64,000 nt of DNA from assembly GCA_031553935.1 (NCBI GenBank), contig JAVBKS010000003.1:1-64000 (forward strand). Direction: 5' to 3'. This DNA is from JAISDD01 sp031553935. GTDB taxonomy: Bacteria; Bacillota; Syntrophomonadia; Syntrophomonadales; Syntrophomonadaceae. Of this stretch, positions 50,768-60,450 are shown piece by piece. How positions within the stretch are numbered: position 1 is the stretch's first letter; every line of letters begins with the position of its first letter. The translations under genes and the position numbers were made by a program. Below the pieces are notes generated by a model. It saw nothing but the letters and a program-made list of their open reading frames with translations, did no database searches and had not been told where the DNA came from.

Positions 50768-50987
50768 CGCTACTAATTTGAAAGAAGAGATATCAAAAGG
50801 ATGTTTATTGCCCTACTGTAGCTTTTGTAAGAACGTTCCTCCTGGGGGGATTAATAGTGGAATAATAATTAAGAAGACCTTCATTTGCAAAAAATGCGAG
50901 TGGGAAATTGTGACTGCTGAGATTGGTGAACCCAAATATGATAAACTTATAGACAGGCTAAAAGAGTTATATCGACACTGGCACTAA
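50757..50987 (+). CDS. Gin-like (CsfB) sigma-G inhibitor
   Basis: A 76-aa protein from GTG 50757. Two zinc-type Cys pairs, CSFC and CKKC (in TFICKKCE), with spacing and ending (PKYDKLIDRLKELY) like CsfB/Gin, the small anti-sigma factor that restrains sigma-G in B. subtilis sporulation. The middle loop GGINSGIIIKK is longer than usual, and an N-terminal extension of about 18 residues is present. Its position at the head of the yaaO-tmk-yaaR-holB cluster is the conserved one. It implies that the organism sporulates. Confidence 0.8.
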   Translation: MDYNATNLKEEISKGCLLPYCSFCKNVPPGGINSGIIIKKTFICKKCEWEIVTAEIGEPKYDKLIDRLKELYRHWH

Positions 50988-51036
50988 AATATTAGCCTAC
51001 CAATTGGTAGCGCAAATTTTTTTCTTGGAGTAAACA

Positions 51037-52488
51037 ATGACCTCAGCTTTGTCGAAATTTTCGCAGCAGCGCACTCCTATATATGAAGCATTGCAAGCTC
51101 ATTGTGCCAATGAGCATCACCGCTTCCATATGCCAGGACACATTGGAGGGGAAGGCTTACCCCGGGAATTTAAAGATTTAGCTAATTTTGACTTAACAGA
51201 AATAATGGGCTTAGATGATTTTCATTTGCCGGCAACTATTATTGCAGAAGCGAGACAATTGCTCGCGGAAGCGGTCGGAGCAAATGAAAGTTTTTTTTTG
51301 GTGAACGGTGCTAGCAGCGGAATACAAAGCTTTTTTTTAGGTTTAAGCAACCCGGGAGGAGAAGTAATAATTCCCCGGAATGCTCACCGTTCATTCTATA
51401 GCGGGTTAGTATTATCCGGGGCCTGGCCGGTTTACATTCCAGCTAAGTTTGACAGGGACTCAGGATTAAACTGGGGAATATCTCTGCAAGATTTTATCAG
51501 CCTAAAAAAGGATCATCCCCAGGCTCAAGCTACTTTCTTAGTTAATCCGAACTATTATGGGATTGCTCTGGACTTGGACAAGTTCGGAGGCAATGATAAG
51601 TTGGATCCGCTGATAATTGATGAAGCCCATGGAGCCCATTTTGGATTTCATCCTCTTTACCCACCCGCGGCTTTAAGTTTTTCTATCGCCGGATGCGTGC
51701 AGGGATTTCATAAAACCTGGCCCGTATTAAACCAAGGAGCCGGTCTTCATATTACCAATAATTACATAGACCCTGAGCGGCTTAAGAATGCCTTAAGTTT
51801 ACTTACAACCACCAGTCCATCTTATCCAATATTAGCATCTATAGATTGTGCGCGAGCATTGCTATATACTAAAGGCGAGGAGCTTTTAGAAAAAGCAAGA
51901 TTATTGGCGCTAGAATATCGCGCAAGAATTAATGCTTTACCTGGAATTACGGTAATTGGTGATGAATTTGAGCTATTGCCTGAGGTTTGTGGCTTTGATC
52001 CTTTAAAGTTAGTAATAGTTTTGTCGGGGATTACTCTATCAGGATATCAAGCAGCTGCCTTATTAAATAGAAGTCATGGAATAGACTTTGAGCTTTATGA
52101 TCAGCGGGTGCTTTTGGCAATGATGTCGATGTTTCATGGGCGTGATGATTGGGAGGCGCTTTTTCAAGCCCTTTTTTCTTTAACGAACAAATATCAAGGA
52201 AAAAGACAAACGCCTATTGAGTATTTATTGCCCCAGCAGCCAATTGTGATATTAAGCCCCAGGCAGGCGTGGGAACGGGCAAAGACCATGATTGCCTTGA
52301 GTGAATCTTTAGGACAGGTATCCGGGGAAATGATTGCAGTATATCCGCCCGGTATTCCATGCCTTTTGCCTGGAGAATTGATAACAGAACCTATAAGAGA
52401 CTATCTTATGTTTTTAAAAGATCAAAAGATAAAAAGCCATTCAGGAAACGACAGTGATTTAGAAAATATTCTCATAATCGAAAATTGA
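51037..52488 (+). CDS. Orn/Lys/Arg decarboxylase-like PLP enzyme (YaaO-like)
   Basis: A 483-aa fold type I PLP enzyme. FHMPGHIGGEGLP near residue 30, NGASSGIQSFF, DEAHGAHFGF (PLP-binding Asp and His) and the Schiff-base lysine in QGFHKTWPVLNQGAG are in order. It is shorter than inducible E. coli decarboxylases because the wing domain is absent, as in YaaO/YaaR-cluster enzymes. Substrate among lysine, arginine or ornithine is not predictable. It lies 10 bp before tmk in the conserved cluster. Confidence 0.85.
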   Translation: MTSALSKFSQQRTPIYEALQAHCANEHHRFHMPGHIGGEGLPREFKDLANFDLTEIMGLDDFHLPATIIAEARQLLAEAVGANESFFLVNGASSGIQSFFLGLSNPGGEVIIPRNAHRSFYSGLVLSGAWPVYIPAKFDRDSGLNWGISLQDFISLKKDHPQAQATFLVNPNYYGIALDLDKFGGNDKLDPLIIDEAHGAHFGFHPLYPPAALSFSIAGCVQGFHKTWPVLNQGAGLHITNNYIDPERLKNALSLLTTTSPSYPILASIDCARALLYTKGEELLEKARLLALEYRARINALPGITVIGDEFELLPEVCGFDPLKLVIVLSGITLSGYQAAALLNRSHGIDFELYDQRVLLAMMSMFHGRDDWEALFQALFSLTNKYQGKRQTPIEYLLPQQPIVILSPRQAWERAKTMIALSESLGQVSGEMIAVYPPGIPCLLPGELITEPIRDYLMFLKDQKIKSHSGNDSDLENILIIEN

Positions 52489-52498
52489 GGATTACTAT

Positions 52499-53119
52499 AT
52501 GAAAAAAAAAGGAACCCTTATCAGTTTCGAAGGCATAGACGGATCTGGTAAAACCACGATAATTAAAAGTATAATTGATTTTTTTGCCAAACAGAACATG
52601 AAAGCAATTGCGGTCAGGGAGCCAGGGGGAACAAAGATTTCGGAAATGATCCGAGCATTATTACTAGACTCCAAAAATATGGAATTAATGCCCAAAACTG
52701 AAGCGTTGTTATATTCTGCCGCTCGCATCCAATTGGTGCAAGAAATCATAAAACCTGCGCTTGATAGCGGGATCACGATTCTGGCCGATCGTTATTTAGA
52801 TTCAACCATTGCTTATCAAGGTTATGGGAGAGGGATAAATCTTGATTTTTTGAACAGCCTCAATGCGTTTTGTTCTGATGGGACTTTACCCAAGTGTACT
52901 ATTTTATTGGATATTGAGCCTTCGGTAGCATTGATGCGTAGAAAAGAGCAAGCGAGCGATCGTTTGGAGAATGAAGGCCTTGAATTTCAAAAACGAGTAA
53001 GAGCGGGATATTTAAAGCTGGCAGAGCAAAACCCGGATCGAATTGTGATAGTCGATGCTGACAATGAAGCGGGCATAGTGGAAAAAGAGGTCATTGAAAT
53101 ACTGATGAAAATATTGTAA
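52499..53119 (+). CDS. tmk: Thymidylate kinase
   Basis: A 206-aa enzyme with P-loop EGIDGSGKTT at residue 11, DR in ADRYLDSTIAYQGYGRG and the lid RKEQASDRLENE. It phosphorylates dTMP to dTDP. It is normal in length and order, between the yaaO-like gene and yaaR. Confidence 0.95.
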   Translation: MKKKGTLISFEGIDGSGKTTIIKSIIDFFAKQNMKAIAVREPGGTKISEMIRALLLDSKNMELMPKTEALLYSAARIQLVQEIIKPALDSGITILADRYLDSTIAYQGYGRGINLDFLNSLNAFCSDGTLPKCTILLDIEPSVALMRRKEQASDRLENEGLEFQKRVRAGYLKLAEQNPDRIVIVDADNEAGIVEKEVIEILMKIL

Positions 53120-53157
53120 TACTATTCCTATTGCTTAGCGCATGCAAGGAGAAACTA

Positions 53158-53607
53158 ATGAAAATCGACCGAAGCAACAAGAATTTAGAAAAATATGGAT
53201 CAATTGCGAGGCCTCAAAACACCGCAGTTAGGCAAGGTGCAGCGGTTTCGTTTGAACAGGAGTTAATCCAAAAAAGACATGCTGATAACCACCTGCGGAT
53301 GCAAGAATTATTAAAAGAGATCGATAAGATCAGCTCGCAATTAAACCAGGCGCTCTCGATAAATAAGCTGATGCAGTATAAAAAGCTGGTAAAAAACTTT
53401 TTGGCGGAGGCAATAAACCGAGCATATTCAATTAATCACGAACGCGGTAGAAATAGACGAGGAAGAACTATGCTTATCACTATTGATGTGATTGACCGGG
53501 AAATTGAGAGTTTAATCGACGATTTTATGAAGCAAAGGCGTGACCCCATGGATATATTAGATACACTAGATAAAATTAGAGGAATGTTGGTTGATTTAAT
53601 GGCCTAA
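53158..53607 (+). CDS. yaaR: YaaR family protein (DUF327)
   Basis: A 149-aa helical protein; ATG 53158 has AAGGAG nine bases upstream. The C-terminal half (YKKLVKNFLAEAINRAY, IDVIDREIESLIDDFM, ILDTLDKIRGMLVDLM) is typical of YaaR, which always sits between tmk and holB. The function is unknown. yaaQ (a PII-like gene), normally before it in Bacillus, is missing here. Confidence 0.88.
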   Translation: MKIDRSNKNLEKYGSIARPQNTAVRQGAAVSFEQELIQKRHADNHLRMQELLKEIDKISSQLNQALSINKLMQYKKLVKNFLAEAINRAYSINHERGRNRRGRTMLITIDVIDREIESLIDDFMKQRRDPMDILDTLDKIRGMLVDLMA

Positions 53608-53634
53608 GTATTAAACAAATATCAAGGAATTTTT

Positions 53635-54615
53635 ATGAATCCATTTGAAAAAATTATCGGGCAGGAAAAACTCATAGCATTCTTGCATAGTGTTGCCGTA
53701 AGCGGACAAATGAGTCATGCCTATCTTTTTTTGGGGCCTAAAGGGGTGGGAAAGTTTTTAGTGGCTAAGGCTTTAGCGGAAAAGATTATTTTAGGGCATG
53801 ATAGCCAAGCTCAGGTTTTACTTGCAAATAATGCTCATCCGGATATGCTTATTATTGAGAGAGAATCAAATAAGAGCTTGATAGCAAAGGACAGAATAAC
53901 AAAAGACTTGGAGCCATGGTTGGCATACAATCCTTACCGAGCCGCGCATCGAATTGTAATAATAAGGGATGCCCATTTGTTGAGTTTAGAGGCAGCAAAT
54001 GCGATTCTTAAAACTCTGGAAGAGCCTCCAGTTTATGCTTGCCTAATACTGGTGGCTGATGAGAATAATTTACTTGAAACTATTAGTTCAAGATGCCAAA
54101 TGATTAGATTTCCTCCGATTTCTGACAATCTAATTAAAGAGCAGCTTATTATTAGGGGAGTAAATGATAAGCAGGCAGATCTGGCAGTGAAGGTTGCTCA
54201 GGGAAGCTTGGGCAAAGCGCTTTTATTATCGGATGATGAAAACGAAATCACCAGATTGTGGCAATCGGCTTTTGATTGTATCCAAAAACTAATCAACGGT
54301 AATAAGGAAGATATCTTTAATGTTGCCAGTCAAATGGATAAAGAAGCGGAAGAGTTATCCGAATTTATGGTTTTAATAATCAGGGATTTATGTATTTTTG
54401 GGAACAATAGCAAAATAGAATTATTATTAAGACCAGAGCATGCTAAACTTTGGCCGGATTTTGATAGCGAAGCAGTCAGTAATTTGATGCATTTGCTGCC
54501 CAAAATTATTGAATTAAGAAATTATCTGAATAGAAATATTAACTCATTAATGATCTGTAACAATATAGCTTTTTTGTTATGGGAAGTATTTAATAAAAAG
54601 CATAAGGAGGGTTGA
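53635..54615 (+). CDS. holB: DNA polymerase III delta-prime subunit
   Basis: A 326-aa clamp-loader AAA+ protein. Walker A LGPKGVGKF with AHAYLF-like lead (MSHAYLFLGP), the sensor and arginine-finger segments AILKTLEEPP and SSRCQMIRFPP. The zinc-binding cysteine cluster of DnaX/HolB is absent, as in many HolB proteins. It loads the sliding clamp in replication. Its TGA overlaps the ricT ribosome-binding region. Confidence 0.92.
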   Translation: MNPFEKIIGQEKLIAFLHSVAVSGQMSHAYLFLGPKGVGKFLVAKALAEKIILGHDSQAQVLLANNAHPDMLIIERESNKSLIAKDRITKDLEPWLAYNPYRAAHRIVIIRDAHLLSLEAANAILKTLEEPPVYACLILVADENNLLETISSRCQMIRFPPISDNLIKEQLIIRGVNDKQADLAVKVAQGSLGKALLLSDDENEITRLWQSAFDCIQKLINGNKEDIFNVASQMDKEAEELSEFMVLIIRDLCIFGNNSKIELLLRPEHAKLWPDFDSEAVSNLMHLLPKIIELRNYLNRNINSLMICNNIAFLLWEVFNKKHKEG

Positions 54616-54617
54616 AT

Positions 54618-55334
54618 GTGCCATGGGTTGTTGGAGTTCGATTTAAACCTGCAGGGAAAATATATAATTTTGAATGTCCGGAATTAGATATTAGTATTGG
54701 TGAAGATGTTATCGTAGAGACGATACGAGGCATAGAATATGGAACCGTCGCTGCGGAAAAGAAGGATGTTCCCGAGAACCGCTTAGTATTACCTTTGAAA
54801 AGAGTGATTCGCAAAGCGACAAAAAGTGATACTGAAAACTATGTAAGCAATCTCGAGAAAGAACGTGAAGCCTTAGAGATTTGCCGTAAAAAAATTATTG
54901 AGCACAAATTGCCGATGCGCTTAATCGGGGTAGAATACATTTTTGATATGGGAAAAATCATATTTTATTTTACAGCCGAGGGAAGGGTAGACTTTCGGGA
55001 ACTAGTTAAAGGGTTAGCCAGTATTTTCAAAACCCGGATTGAATTAAGACAAGTAGGGGTGCGTGATGAAGCTAAGATGGTCGGTGGGATAGGGACCTGT
55101 GGCCGCATATTATGCTGTAATTCTTTTCTGGGAGAGTTCATGCCCGTTTCAATTAAAATGGCCAAAGAGCAGAATTTGTCTCTTAATCCAGCAAAAATTT
55201 CAGGGATATGCGGAAGGCTAATGTGTTGCCTAAAATATGAATCGGAGCTTTACGATGGAAAAGAACGAGAGGATCAGCCCGATGACAAAAAATCTGCAAG
55301 AACTGAAAACAATAATCAGAGACTTAGTGATTGA
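54618..55334 (+). CDS. ricT: RicT (YaaT) regulatory-complex protein
   Basis: A 238-aa PSP1-domain protein from GTG 54618, after AAGGAGGG. GVRFKPAGKIYNF, VIVETIRGIEYG, YFTAEGRVDFRELVK and the cysteine sets GTCGRILCC and CGRLMCCLKYE match RicT, which with RicA and RicF forms an Fe-S complex that controls RNase Y and sporulation in B. subtilis. It ends about 35 residues earlier than the B. subtilis protein, with a polar tail. yabA overlaps its end by 53 nt. Confidence 0.93.
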   Translation: MPWVVGVRFKPAGKIYNFECPELDISIGEDVIVETIRGIEYGTVAAEKKDVPENRLVLPLKRVIRKATKSDTENYVSNLEKEREALEICRKKIIEHKLPMRLIGVEYIFDMGKIIFYFTAEGRVDFRELVKGLASIFKTRIELRQVGVRDEAKMVGGIGTCGRILCCNSFLGEFMPVSIKMAKEQNLSLNPAKISGICGRLMCCLKYESELYDGKEREDQPDDKKSARTENNNQRLSD

Positions 55335-55563
55335 GGTTGGAGATCTAAAAGACCGAGTGATTCGTTTAGAAAACGATATAGCTAATCAAACCTTAACCCC
55401 TAATAGCAAACAGCTGGAGAAAAAAATCACTCAGGTTGAACTGGAAAGCTATGACAGCATAGGCAGAATATACAATGATGGCCATCATATATGTAATCTA
55501 GGTTATGGCATGCCGCGCGCAGGAGAATGTCTTTTTTGTATTGCATTTCTGCAAAAGGAGTAG
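55282..55563 (+). CDS. yabA: YabA replication-initiation control protein
   Basis: A 93-aa protein. ATG 55282 has AGAGGA eight bases before; ATG 55255 is an alternative. The N-terminal half is a coiled coil (IRDLVIEVGDLKDRVIRLEND), and the C-terminal zinc module is HHICNLGYGMPRAGECLFCIAFL (H-x-C...C-x2-C). YabA tethers DnaA and DnaN and slows re-initiation. It is encoded out of frame within the end of ricT, so translation is likely coupled. Confidence 0.88.
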   Translation: MTKNLQELKTIIRDLVIEVGDLKDRVIRLENDIANQTLTPNSKQLEKKITQVELESYDSIGRIYNDGHHICNLGYGMPRAGECLFCIAFLQKE

Positions 55564-55566
55564 AGA

Positions 55567-56316
55567 ATGGGAGAAAATAGTCTCATCCAAAAAGATGAAT
55601 CCTTAGATGATTTAATTCTCGGAGGGATGAAGATTATCCAATCGCAAAAAGGTTATCGTTTCTCAATTGATGCCGTATTACTTGCCCATTTTGCAAAACT
55701 TGATGATGTTTCAACAGCTGTTGATCTTGGCTGTGGTTGTGGAGTTATCGCCATGATTCTAGCCTTCAGACTACCGAGTTTAAAAGTTATTGGATTAGAG
55801 TACCAAGAAGATATGTTTGCGCAAGCTTGCCGCAGTACTGAATATAATCAGCTTCAGAATAGGGTTGTCATAAAGCAAGGTGATGTACGCAGAATCGAAA
55901 AAGTATTTGACCAAGGTACAGCTGATTTAGTAGTTTGCAATCCGCCATTTTATCAGCTTGGCACAGGTAAAATTAATAATGACCCAGTTATAAGCGGAGC
56001 AAGGCATGAGACCTTGGCTTCGCTTTCTGATTTTATTAAGGCAGCTGCTTTTTTATTGAAACCGCAGGGAGAATTCTCCTTTATCATAACTGCTGAAAGA
56101 TTCATTGAAGCACTTGATTTACTAGCGGACTATCGACTTAATGTTCGGCGTATTCGCATGGTACATTCAAAAGATGACCGGGAGGCCAAGCTAGTTCTAA
56201 TGGCTGCGGGCAAGCGGCAAAAGAGCAAAGCTTATAGAATTCTGGCTCCGCTAATAATATACGAAGGCAAGGAGTATAGTAGCGAAATATTATCATATTA
56301 TCAGAATCGGGAGTAA
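55567..56316 (+). CDS. tRNA1(Val) adenine-37 N6-methyltransferase-like (YabB)
   Basis: A 249-aa SAM-dependent methyltransferase of the TrmN6/YabB family: SAM loop DLGCGCGVIAMIL at about residue 48, and catalytic NPPFY in LVVCNPPFYQ. It probably methylates adenine 37 of tRNA1-Val. The start follows AAGGAG. The gene keeps its conserved place between yabA and rsmI; yazA (GIY-YIG), found between them in Bacillus, is absent. Confidence 0.88.
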   Translation: MGENSLIQKDESLDDLILGGMKIIQSQKGYRFSIDAVLLAHFAKLDDVSTAVDLGCGCGVIAMILAFRLPSLKVIGLEYQEDMFAQACRSTEYNQLQNRVVIKQGDVRRIEKVFDQGTADLVVCNPPFYQLGTGKINNDPVISGARHETLASLSDFIKAAAFLLKPQGEFSFIITAERFIEALDLLADYRLNVRRIRMVHSKDDREAKLVLMAAGKRQKSKAYRILAPLIIYEGKEYSSEILSYYQNRE

Positions 56317-56319
56317 ATT

Positions 56320-57156
56320 ATGGAAACAGGGGCTCTATATATATGTGCAACCCCCATCGGTAATTTGGAGGATGCCAGTTTCAGGTTAATAAGTACTTTG
56401 CAGCAAGCAGATGTTATTGCCTGCGAAGATACCAGACAAACATTGAAGCTATTAAATCATTTTAATATCAAAAAACCTCTAATGAGTTATCATGAAAACA
56501 GTACACTGCAAAGAGAAGAAGCGATAATTGATAAAGTGGTTCAAGGCCAATTAGTAGCGCTTGTTAGTGATGCGGGAATGCCAGGAATTTCAGATCCCGG
56601 GCAAAAGCTCGTATCCAAGGCTAGGGAAAAGGGTTTAAAAGTAGTTGTTATCCCGGGTCCATCGGCAGTGACTGCAGCTTTGGTAGCTACTGGTTTCGAT
56701 TGTGATACTTTCATTTTTGCTGGATTCCTAGCGCGCAAATCTGGGAAAAGAAAAGAAGAATTATTTTCCTTTATCAGTGAGCCTAGAACTGTTGTTATTT
56801 ATGAATCACCTCATCGGCTTGAAAAAACATTGCTAGATATAGTAGAAGTATTAGGCCCTGAACGAGAAATTGCGATTGCCAGAGAACTGACTAAGATACA
56901 TGAAGAGGTTATAAGGGGAAAAAGCGAAGAACTCTTAAGACATTTTCAGGAAATTGAACCTAGAGGCGAGATTTGTATCGTGATCTCCGGCTCCAAAGCA
57001 GTGGAAAATGTTAGCATTGACCAAGTCTTAGAAGAGGTAAAACAACTTATTGATGAGGGAATGGAAAAAAAAAGAGCCTTTAAAATAAAGGCCCAGGAAT
57101 ATAAGATTTCGAAATCACTTATTTACCGTAGTTATATTTTTGAGGAAAAATATTAA
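56320..57156 (+). CDS. rsmI: 16S rRNA (cytidine-1402-2'-O)-methyltransferase
   Basis: A 278-aa tetrapyrrole-methylase-fold enzyme. LYICATPIGNLEDASFR at the start, EDTRQTLKLLNHF, LVSDAGMPGISDPG and VIPGPSAVTAAL are RsmI signatures. It 2'-O-methylates C1402 in the ribosomal P site, and a short C-terminal helical domain follows. CGGGAGTAA precedes the ATG, 3 bp after the previous stop. Confidence 0.95.
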   Translation: METGALYICATPIGNLEDASFRLISTLQQADVIACEDTRQTLKLLNHFNIKKPLMSYHENSTLQREEAIIDKVVQGQLVALVSDAGMPGISDPGQKLVSKAREKGLKVVVIPGPSAVTAALVATGFDCDTFIFAGFLARKSGKRKEELFSFISEPRTVVIYESPHRLEKTLLDIVEVLGPEREIAIARELTKIHEEVIRGKSEELLRHFQEIEPRGEICIVISGSKAVENVSIDQVLEEVKQLIDEGMEKKRAFKIKAQEYKISKSLIYRSYIFEEKY

Positions 57157-57165
57157 ACTATGTAG

Positions 57166-57417
57166 CTAGACAACTTGTTTGCCTATCTCAGTTAAACAAA
57201 AACGACATAGGTTCTTTCCTTTATAATTACTAATCTCCTCAGCATTGCCACAGAAAATACATGCCGGTTCATACTTTTTGAGAATGATTTTTTCATTATC
57301 GACATAGATTTCTAAGGCGTCCTTTTCCTCTATTCCCATTGTGCGTCGCAATTCAATGGGAATAACAATGCGTCCAAGTTCATCGACTTTTCTTACTACT
57401 CCGGTTGACTTCAACAT
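57166..57417 (-). CDS. AbrB/SpoVT-type transition regulator with Cys-rich tail
   Basis: An 83-aa DNA-binding protein; ATG 57417 has AAGGAGG nine bases before. The swapped-hairpin AbrB domain (STGVVRKVDELGRIVIPIELRRTMGI as start, quoted in two halves: STGVVRKVDELG and RIVIPIELRRTMG) is followed by CIFCG and CRFCL, two Cys pairs that could bind zinc. It is convergent with rsmI and divergent from metG, exactly where abrB lies in B. subtilis. AbrB represses transition-state genes during growth. Confidence 0.9.
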   Translation of the reverse strand: MLKSTGVVRKVDELGRIVIPIELRRTMGIEEKDALEIYVDNEKIILKKYEPACIFCGNAEEISNYKGKNLCRFCLTEIGKQVV

Positions 57418-57705
57418 TTGCGTTATCCTCCTTGATTTTAGCATGGACAAAGTATACCATTGCTGGGATAAATAGTCAAACAATTTACTACATTAATGGA
57501 TAAAATCTTTTATGAAAACCTATAAATATATAAAAATACGGTAAAATAAGTATTACAATAAGTATGATATGTCGAAAATAGTCGAATGACAAGCAGGAAA
57601 TAAAAAATTTATGAAATATTTTATTAATTGGAAATATAATATCAAATTGGAACATTCGGATTTATATTGTATATTTAAGATAAAGATTTAGCAGGAGGAA
57701 TAGAA

Positions 57706-59658
57706 GTGCCGAATAAACCGTCATATTATATTACAACACCAATTTATTATCCCAGTGATAATTTGCATATAGGTCATGCCTATACAACGGTAGCTGCCGA
57801 TTGTATTGCTCGATACAAAAGAATGCAAGGGTACAGAGTTTTTTATTTAACCGGTACAGATGAACACGGACAGAAAATTGAAAAGTCAGCTGGCGCTAAT
57901 AAACAAGCACCTATCGATTATGTAAATAAAATTGTAGATAATATAAAAGCATTATGGGTAACGATGCATATATCAAACGATGATTTCATTAGAACTACTG
58001 AAGCACGCCATGAAGAAGTTGTCAAAAAAGTATTCAATAAGATTTTTGAAAAAGGTGATATTTACATTTCCGAATATGAGGGCTGGTATTGTACACCTTG
58101 TGAAACTTTTTTTACCAAGAGACAATTGCATGAGGGGAAATGCCCTGATTGTGGACGCGAAGTCGAATTGTTAAAAGAGGAAAGTTATTTCTTTAATATG
58201 GCTAAATACGCGCCCCGTTTATTAGAGCATATTGATAAAAATCCTGATTTTATTCAACCCGAGTCGCGGCGCAATGAGATATTGAACTTTATTAAGGGCG
58301 GTTTGGAGGATCTTTGCGTCTCTAGAACAACTTTTAGTTGGGGGATCCCGGTTCCTTTTAATGAAAAACACGTTATTTACGTGTGGTTTGATGCCTTAAT
58401 TAACTACCTAAGCGCAATCGGATACGGAAGTGATGAGGAGAAATTTGAGTTTTGGCCGGCCGATGTTCATTTAATGGCAAAGGATATCATTCGTTTTCAT
58501 GCAATTATATGGCCGACAATGCTTATGGCGTTGGACTTGCCATTACCTAAAAAAGTATGTGCCCATGGTTGGATAATGCTGGAAGATGGAAAAATGTCTA
58601 AGTCAAAAGGAAATGTAGTTGATCCAGTAATCCTGACTAATAAATACGGAGTAGATGCCGTAAGATACTTTTTGTTAAAAGAACTGAGCTTTGGTCAAGA
58701 TGGAAATTATTCCGAAGATATGCTGGTAAGTAGAATTAATTCAGACTTAGCAAACGATTTGGGAAATTTAATCAGCAGGACCGTGGCTATGATTGAAAGG
58801 TATTTTCAAGGGCTCGTTCCTTCTCTGGGCACTATTTTAGATATAGATAAGGAATTGGAGAAGGTAGCTGGCATCGCATATGATGAAGCTGCGCTGTTCT
58901 TAGAAAAACTTGATTTTGCTAATTATCTGAATGCTGTGCAGCGCTTAGTCGCTAGAGCCAATAAATATATTGATGAAAATGAGCCTTGGCGGTTAGCTAA
59001 AGATGAACAAGAAAACAGCAGGCTGGGAACAGTATTGTATTATTTGGTGGCATCTATAAAAACTGCAGTGATTCTTTTATCACCGGCCATGCCTACTTTA
59101 ATAGAGCGAACCAATGAGCAGCTTGCGGTTTTTGCAAGCATCAAGGATATCAAATGGGAAGATGCTTTTCCATGGGGGTCAGATATTTCAGGGGTAAAAG
59201 TGAAAAAAGCGCAAGCACTATTTCCGCGCATAGATAATTCCGCGCAAGAAACTCAAGAAAAAATGGATCAACAAGCTGAAAAAAAAGAAAAGCAAGCTAA
59301 AAAAGCTGAGCAGCAGACTAGTGAGGAAGAAAATTCGTATATAAGCATGGAAGACTTTGCTAAAGTTGATCTAAGAGTTGCTCGCGTTATTAGTTGCGAA
59401 AAGATGGAGAAAGCCGACAAATTATTGATATTAAAAGTTGATGTTGGTGGGGAAGAAAGAACTGTAGTTTCTGGTATAGCAAAGCATTACGAACCGGAAA
59501 ACTTAGTAGGCAAAAAAGTAGTTTTAGTTGCAAATCTTAAGCCGGCTAAGTTGCGAGGTACACTCTCTCAAGGTATGATTTTAGCGGCTTCAGATGAGAA
59601 CGAGCTCGAAGTTTTAACGATTCAATCAGGCTTAGATGCGGGGACCAGAATAAAATAA
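57706..59658 (+). CDS. metG: Methionyl-tRNA synthetase
   Basis: A 650-aa class I enzyme from GTG 57706, after AGGAGGAAT. HIGH motif NLHIGHAYT, KMSKSKGNV, and a zinc knuckle CTPC...CPDC at about 127-147. The C-terminal tRNA-binding OB domain (residues 545-650, DFAKVDLRVARVISCEK) is fused after a Lys/Gln/Glu-rich linker. It charges both initiator and elongator tRNA-Met. The 222-bp upstream gap shows no T-box, so attenuation is not evident. Confidence 0.95.
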   Translation: MPNKPSYYITTPIYYPSDNLHIGHAYTTVAADCIARYKRMQGYRVFYLTGTDEHGQKIEKSAGANKQAPIDYVNKIVDNIKALWVTMHISNDDFIRTTEARHEEVVKKVFNKIFEKGDIYISEYEGWYCTPCETFFTKRQLHEGKCPDCGREVELLKEESYFFNMAKYAPRLLEHIDKNPDFIQPESRRNEILNFIKGGLEDLCVSRTTFSWGIPVPFNEKHVIYVWFDALINYLSAIGYGSDEEKFEFWPADVHLMAKDIIRFHAIIWPTMLMALDLPLPKKVCAHGWIMLEDGKMSKSKGNVVDPVILTNKYGVDAVRYFLLKELSFGQDGNYSEDMLVSRINSDLANDLGNLISRTVAMIERYFQGLVPSLGTILDIDKELEKVAGIAYDEAALFLEKLDFANYLNAVQRLVARANKYIDENEPWRLAKDEQENSRLGTVLYYLVASIKTAVILLSPAMPTLIERTNEQLAVFASIKDIKWEDAFPWGSDISGVKVKKAQALFPRIDNSAQETQEKMDQQAEKKEKQAKKAEQQTSEEENSYISMEDFAKVDLRVARVISCEKMEKADKLLILKVDVGGEERTVVSGIAKHYEPENLVGKKVVLVANLKPAKLRGTLSQGMILAASDENELEVLTIQSGLDAGTRIK

Positions 59659-59679
59659 TAACTAAGTTTGGAGATCAAA

Positions 59680-60450
59680 ATGTTTATAGATTCGCATGCC
59701 CATTTACAAGATCGCAAATTTCTCAATGATCAGGATAAAGTTATTGCGAATGCCCAGAATGCGCAGGTTAGTAAAATAATTTGTGTGGGTTATGATTATG
59801 CGACTTCTTGTGAGGCAGTTTCATTAGCTAAGAAATATGAAAATATTTTTGCGGTCGTGGGAGTTCATCCCCATGATGCTAAATCCTTAAATGACAAAGT
59901 TTTAGCGGATTTGTATGAGTTAGCCAAGGAACCAAAAGTTGTAGCAATAGGAGAGATGGGACTAGACTATTATCGCAATTTATCTCCCCAAGATAAACAA
60001 AAACAAGCATTCGTGGAACAGATTAAGCTTGCGAAGGAGCTATATAAACCTATAGTTATTCACGATCGAGATGCTCATCAAGACGTCTTGGAAATAATTA
60101 AGCAAGAAAAGGCAGGGATTAATGAGGGGATAATGCATTGTTATTCTGGTAATTTGCCTTTTGCTATTGAACTTATGAAGCTAGGTTTCTATATTTCTTT
60201 TGCCGGACCCCTAACTTACAAAAATGCTAAGAAAAGCCACGAAGTAGCAGCGAGGATAACTTTGGACCGAGTACTTATTGAGACCGATTGCCCTTATCTT
60301 ACTCCGGAGCCAAATCGGGGCAAGCGGAATGAACCGGCTCAAGTAATAGCTGTAGCCGCCAAACTAGCTGAATTACGACGCAAAAGTCTAGAGGAAATTG
60401 GCGCCATTACTAGTGCTAATTGTCAACGAGTATTGCGATTGCCGGATTAG
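59680..60450 (+). CDS. TatD-family deoxyribonuclease
   Basis: A 256-aa TIM-barrel metal hydrolase; ATG 59680 follows GGAG by six bases. Metal ligands in FIDSHAHL, AIGEMGLDYYR, VIHDRDAH, HCYSG and IETDCPYLTP. It corresponds to yabD (dayD) of Bacillus in position. The likely activity is 3'-5' exonuclease or D-aminoacyl-tRNA deacylase. It is co-transcribed with metG at a 21-bp gap. Confidence 0.92.
   Translation: MFIDSHAHLQDRKFLNDQDKVIANAQNAQVSKIICVGYDYATSCEAVSLAKKYENIFAVVGVHPHDAKSLNDKVLADLYELAKEPKVVAIGEMGLDYYRNLSPQDKQKQAFVEQIKLAKELYKPIVIHDRDAHQDVLEIIKQEKAGINEGIMHCYSGNLPFAIELMKLGFYISFAGPLTYKNAKKSHEVAARITLDRVLIETDCPYLTPEPNRGKRNEPAQVIAVAAKLAELRRKSLEEIGAITSANCQRVLRLPD

Noticed and set aside
57484..57705. 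T-box leader before metG
   Set aside because: No specifier stem, T-box consensus or terminator/antiterminator pair was found; the region is only AT-rich.
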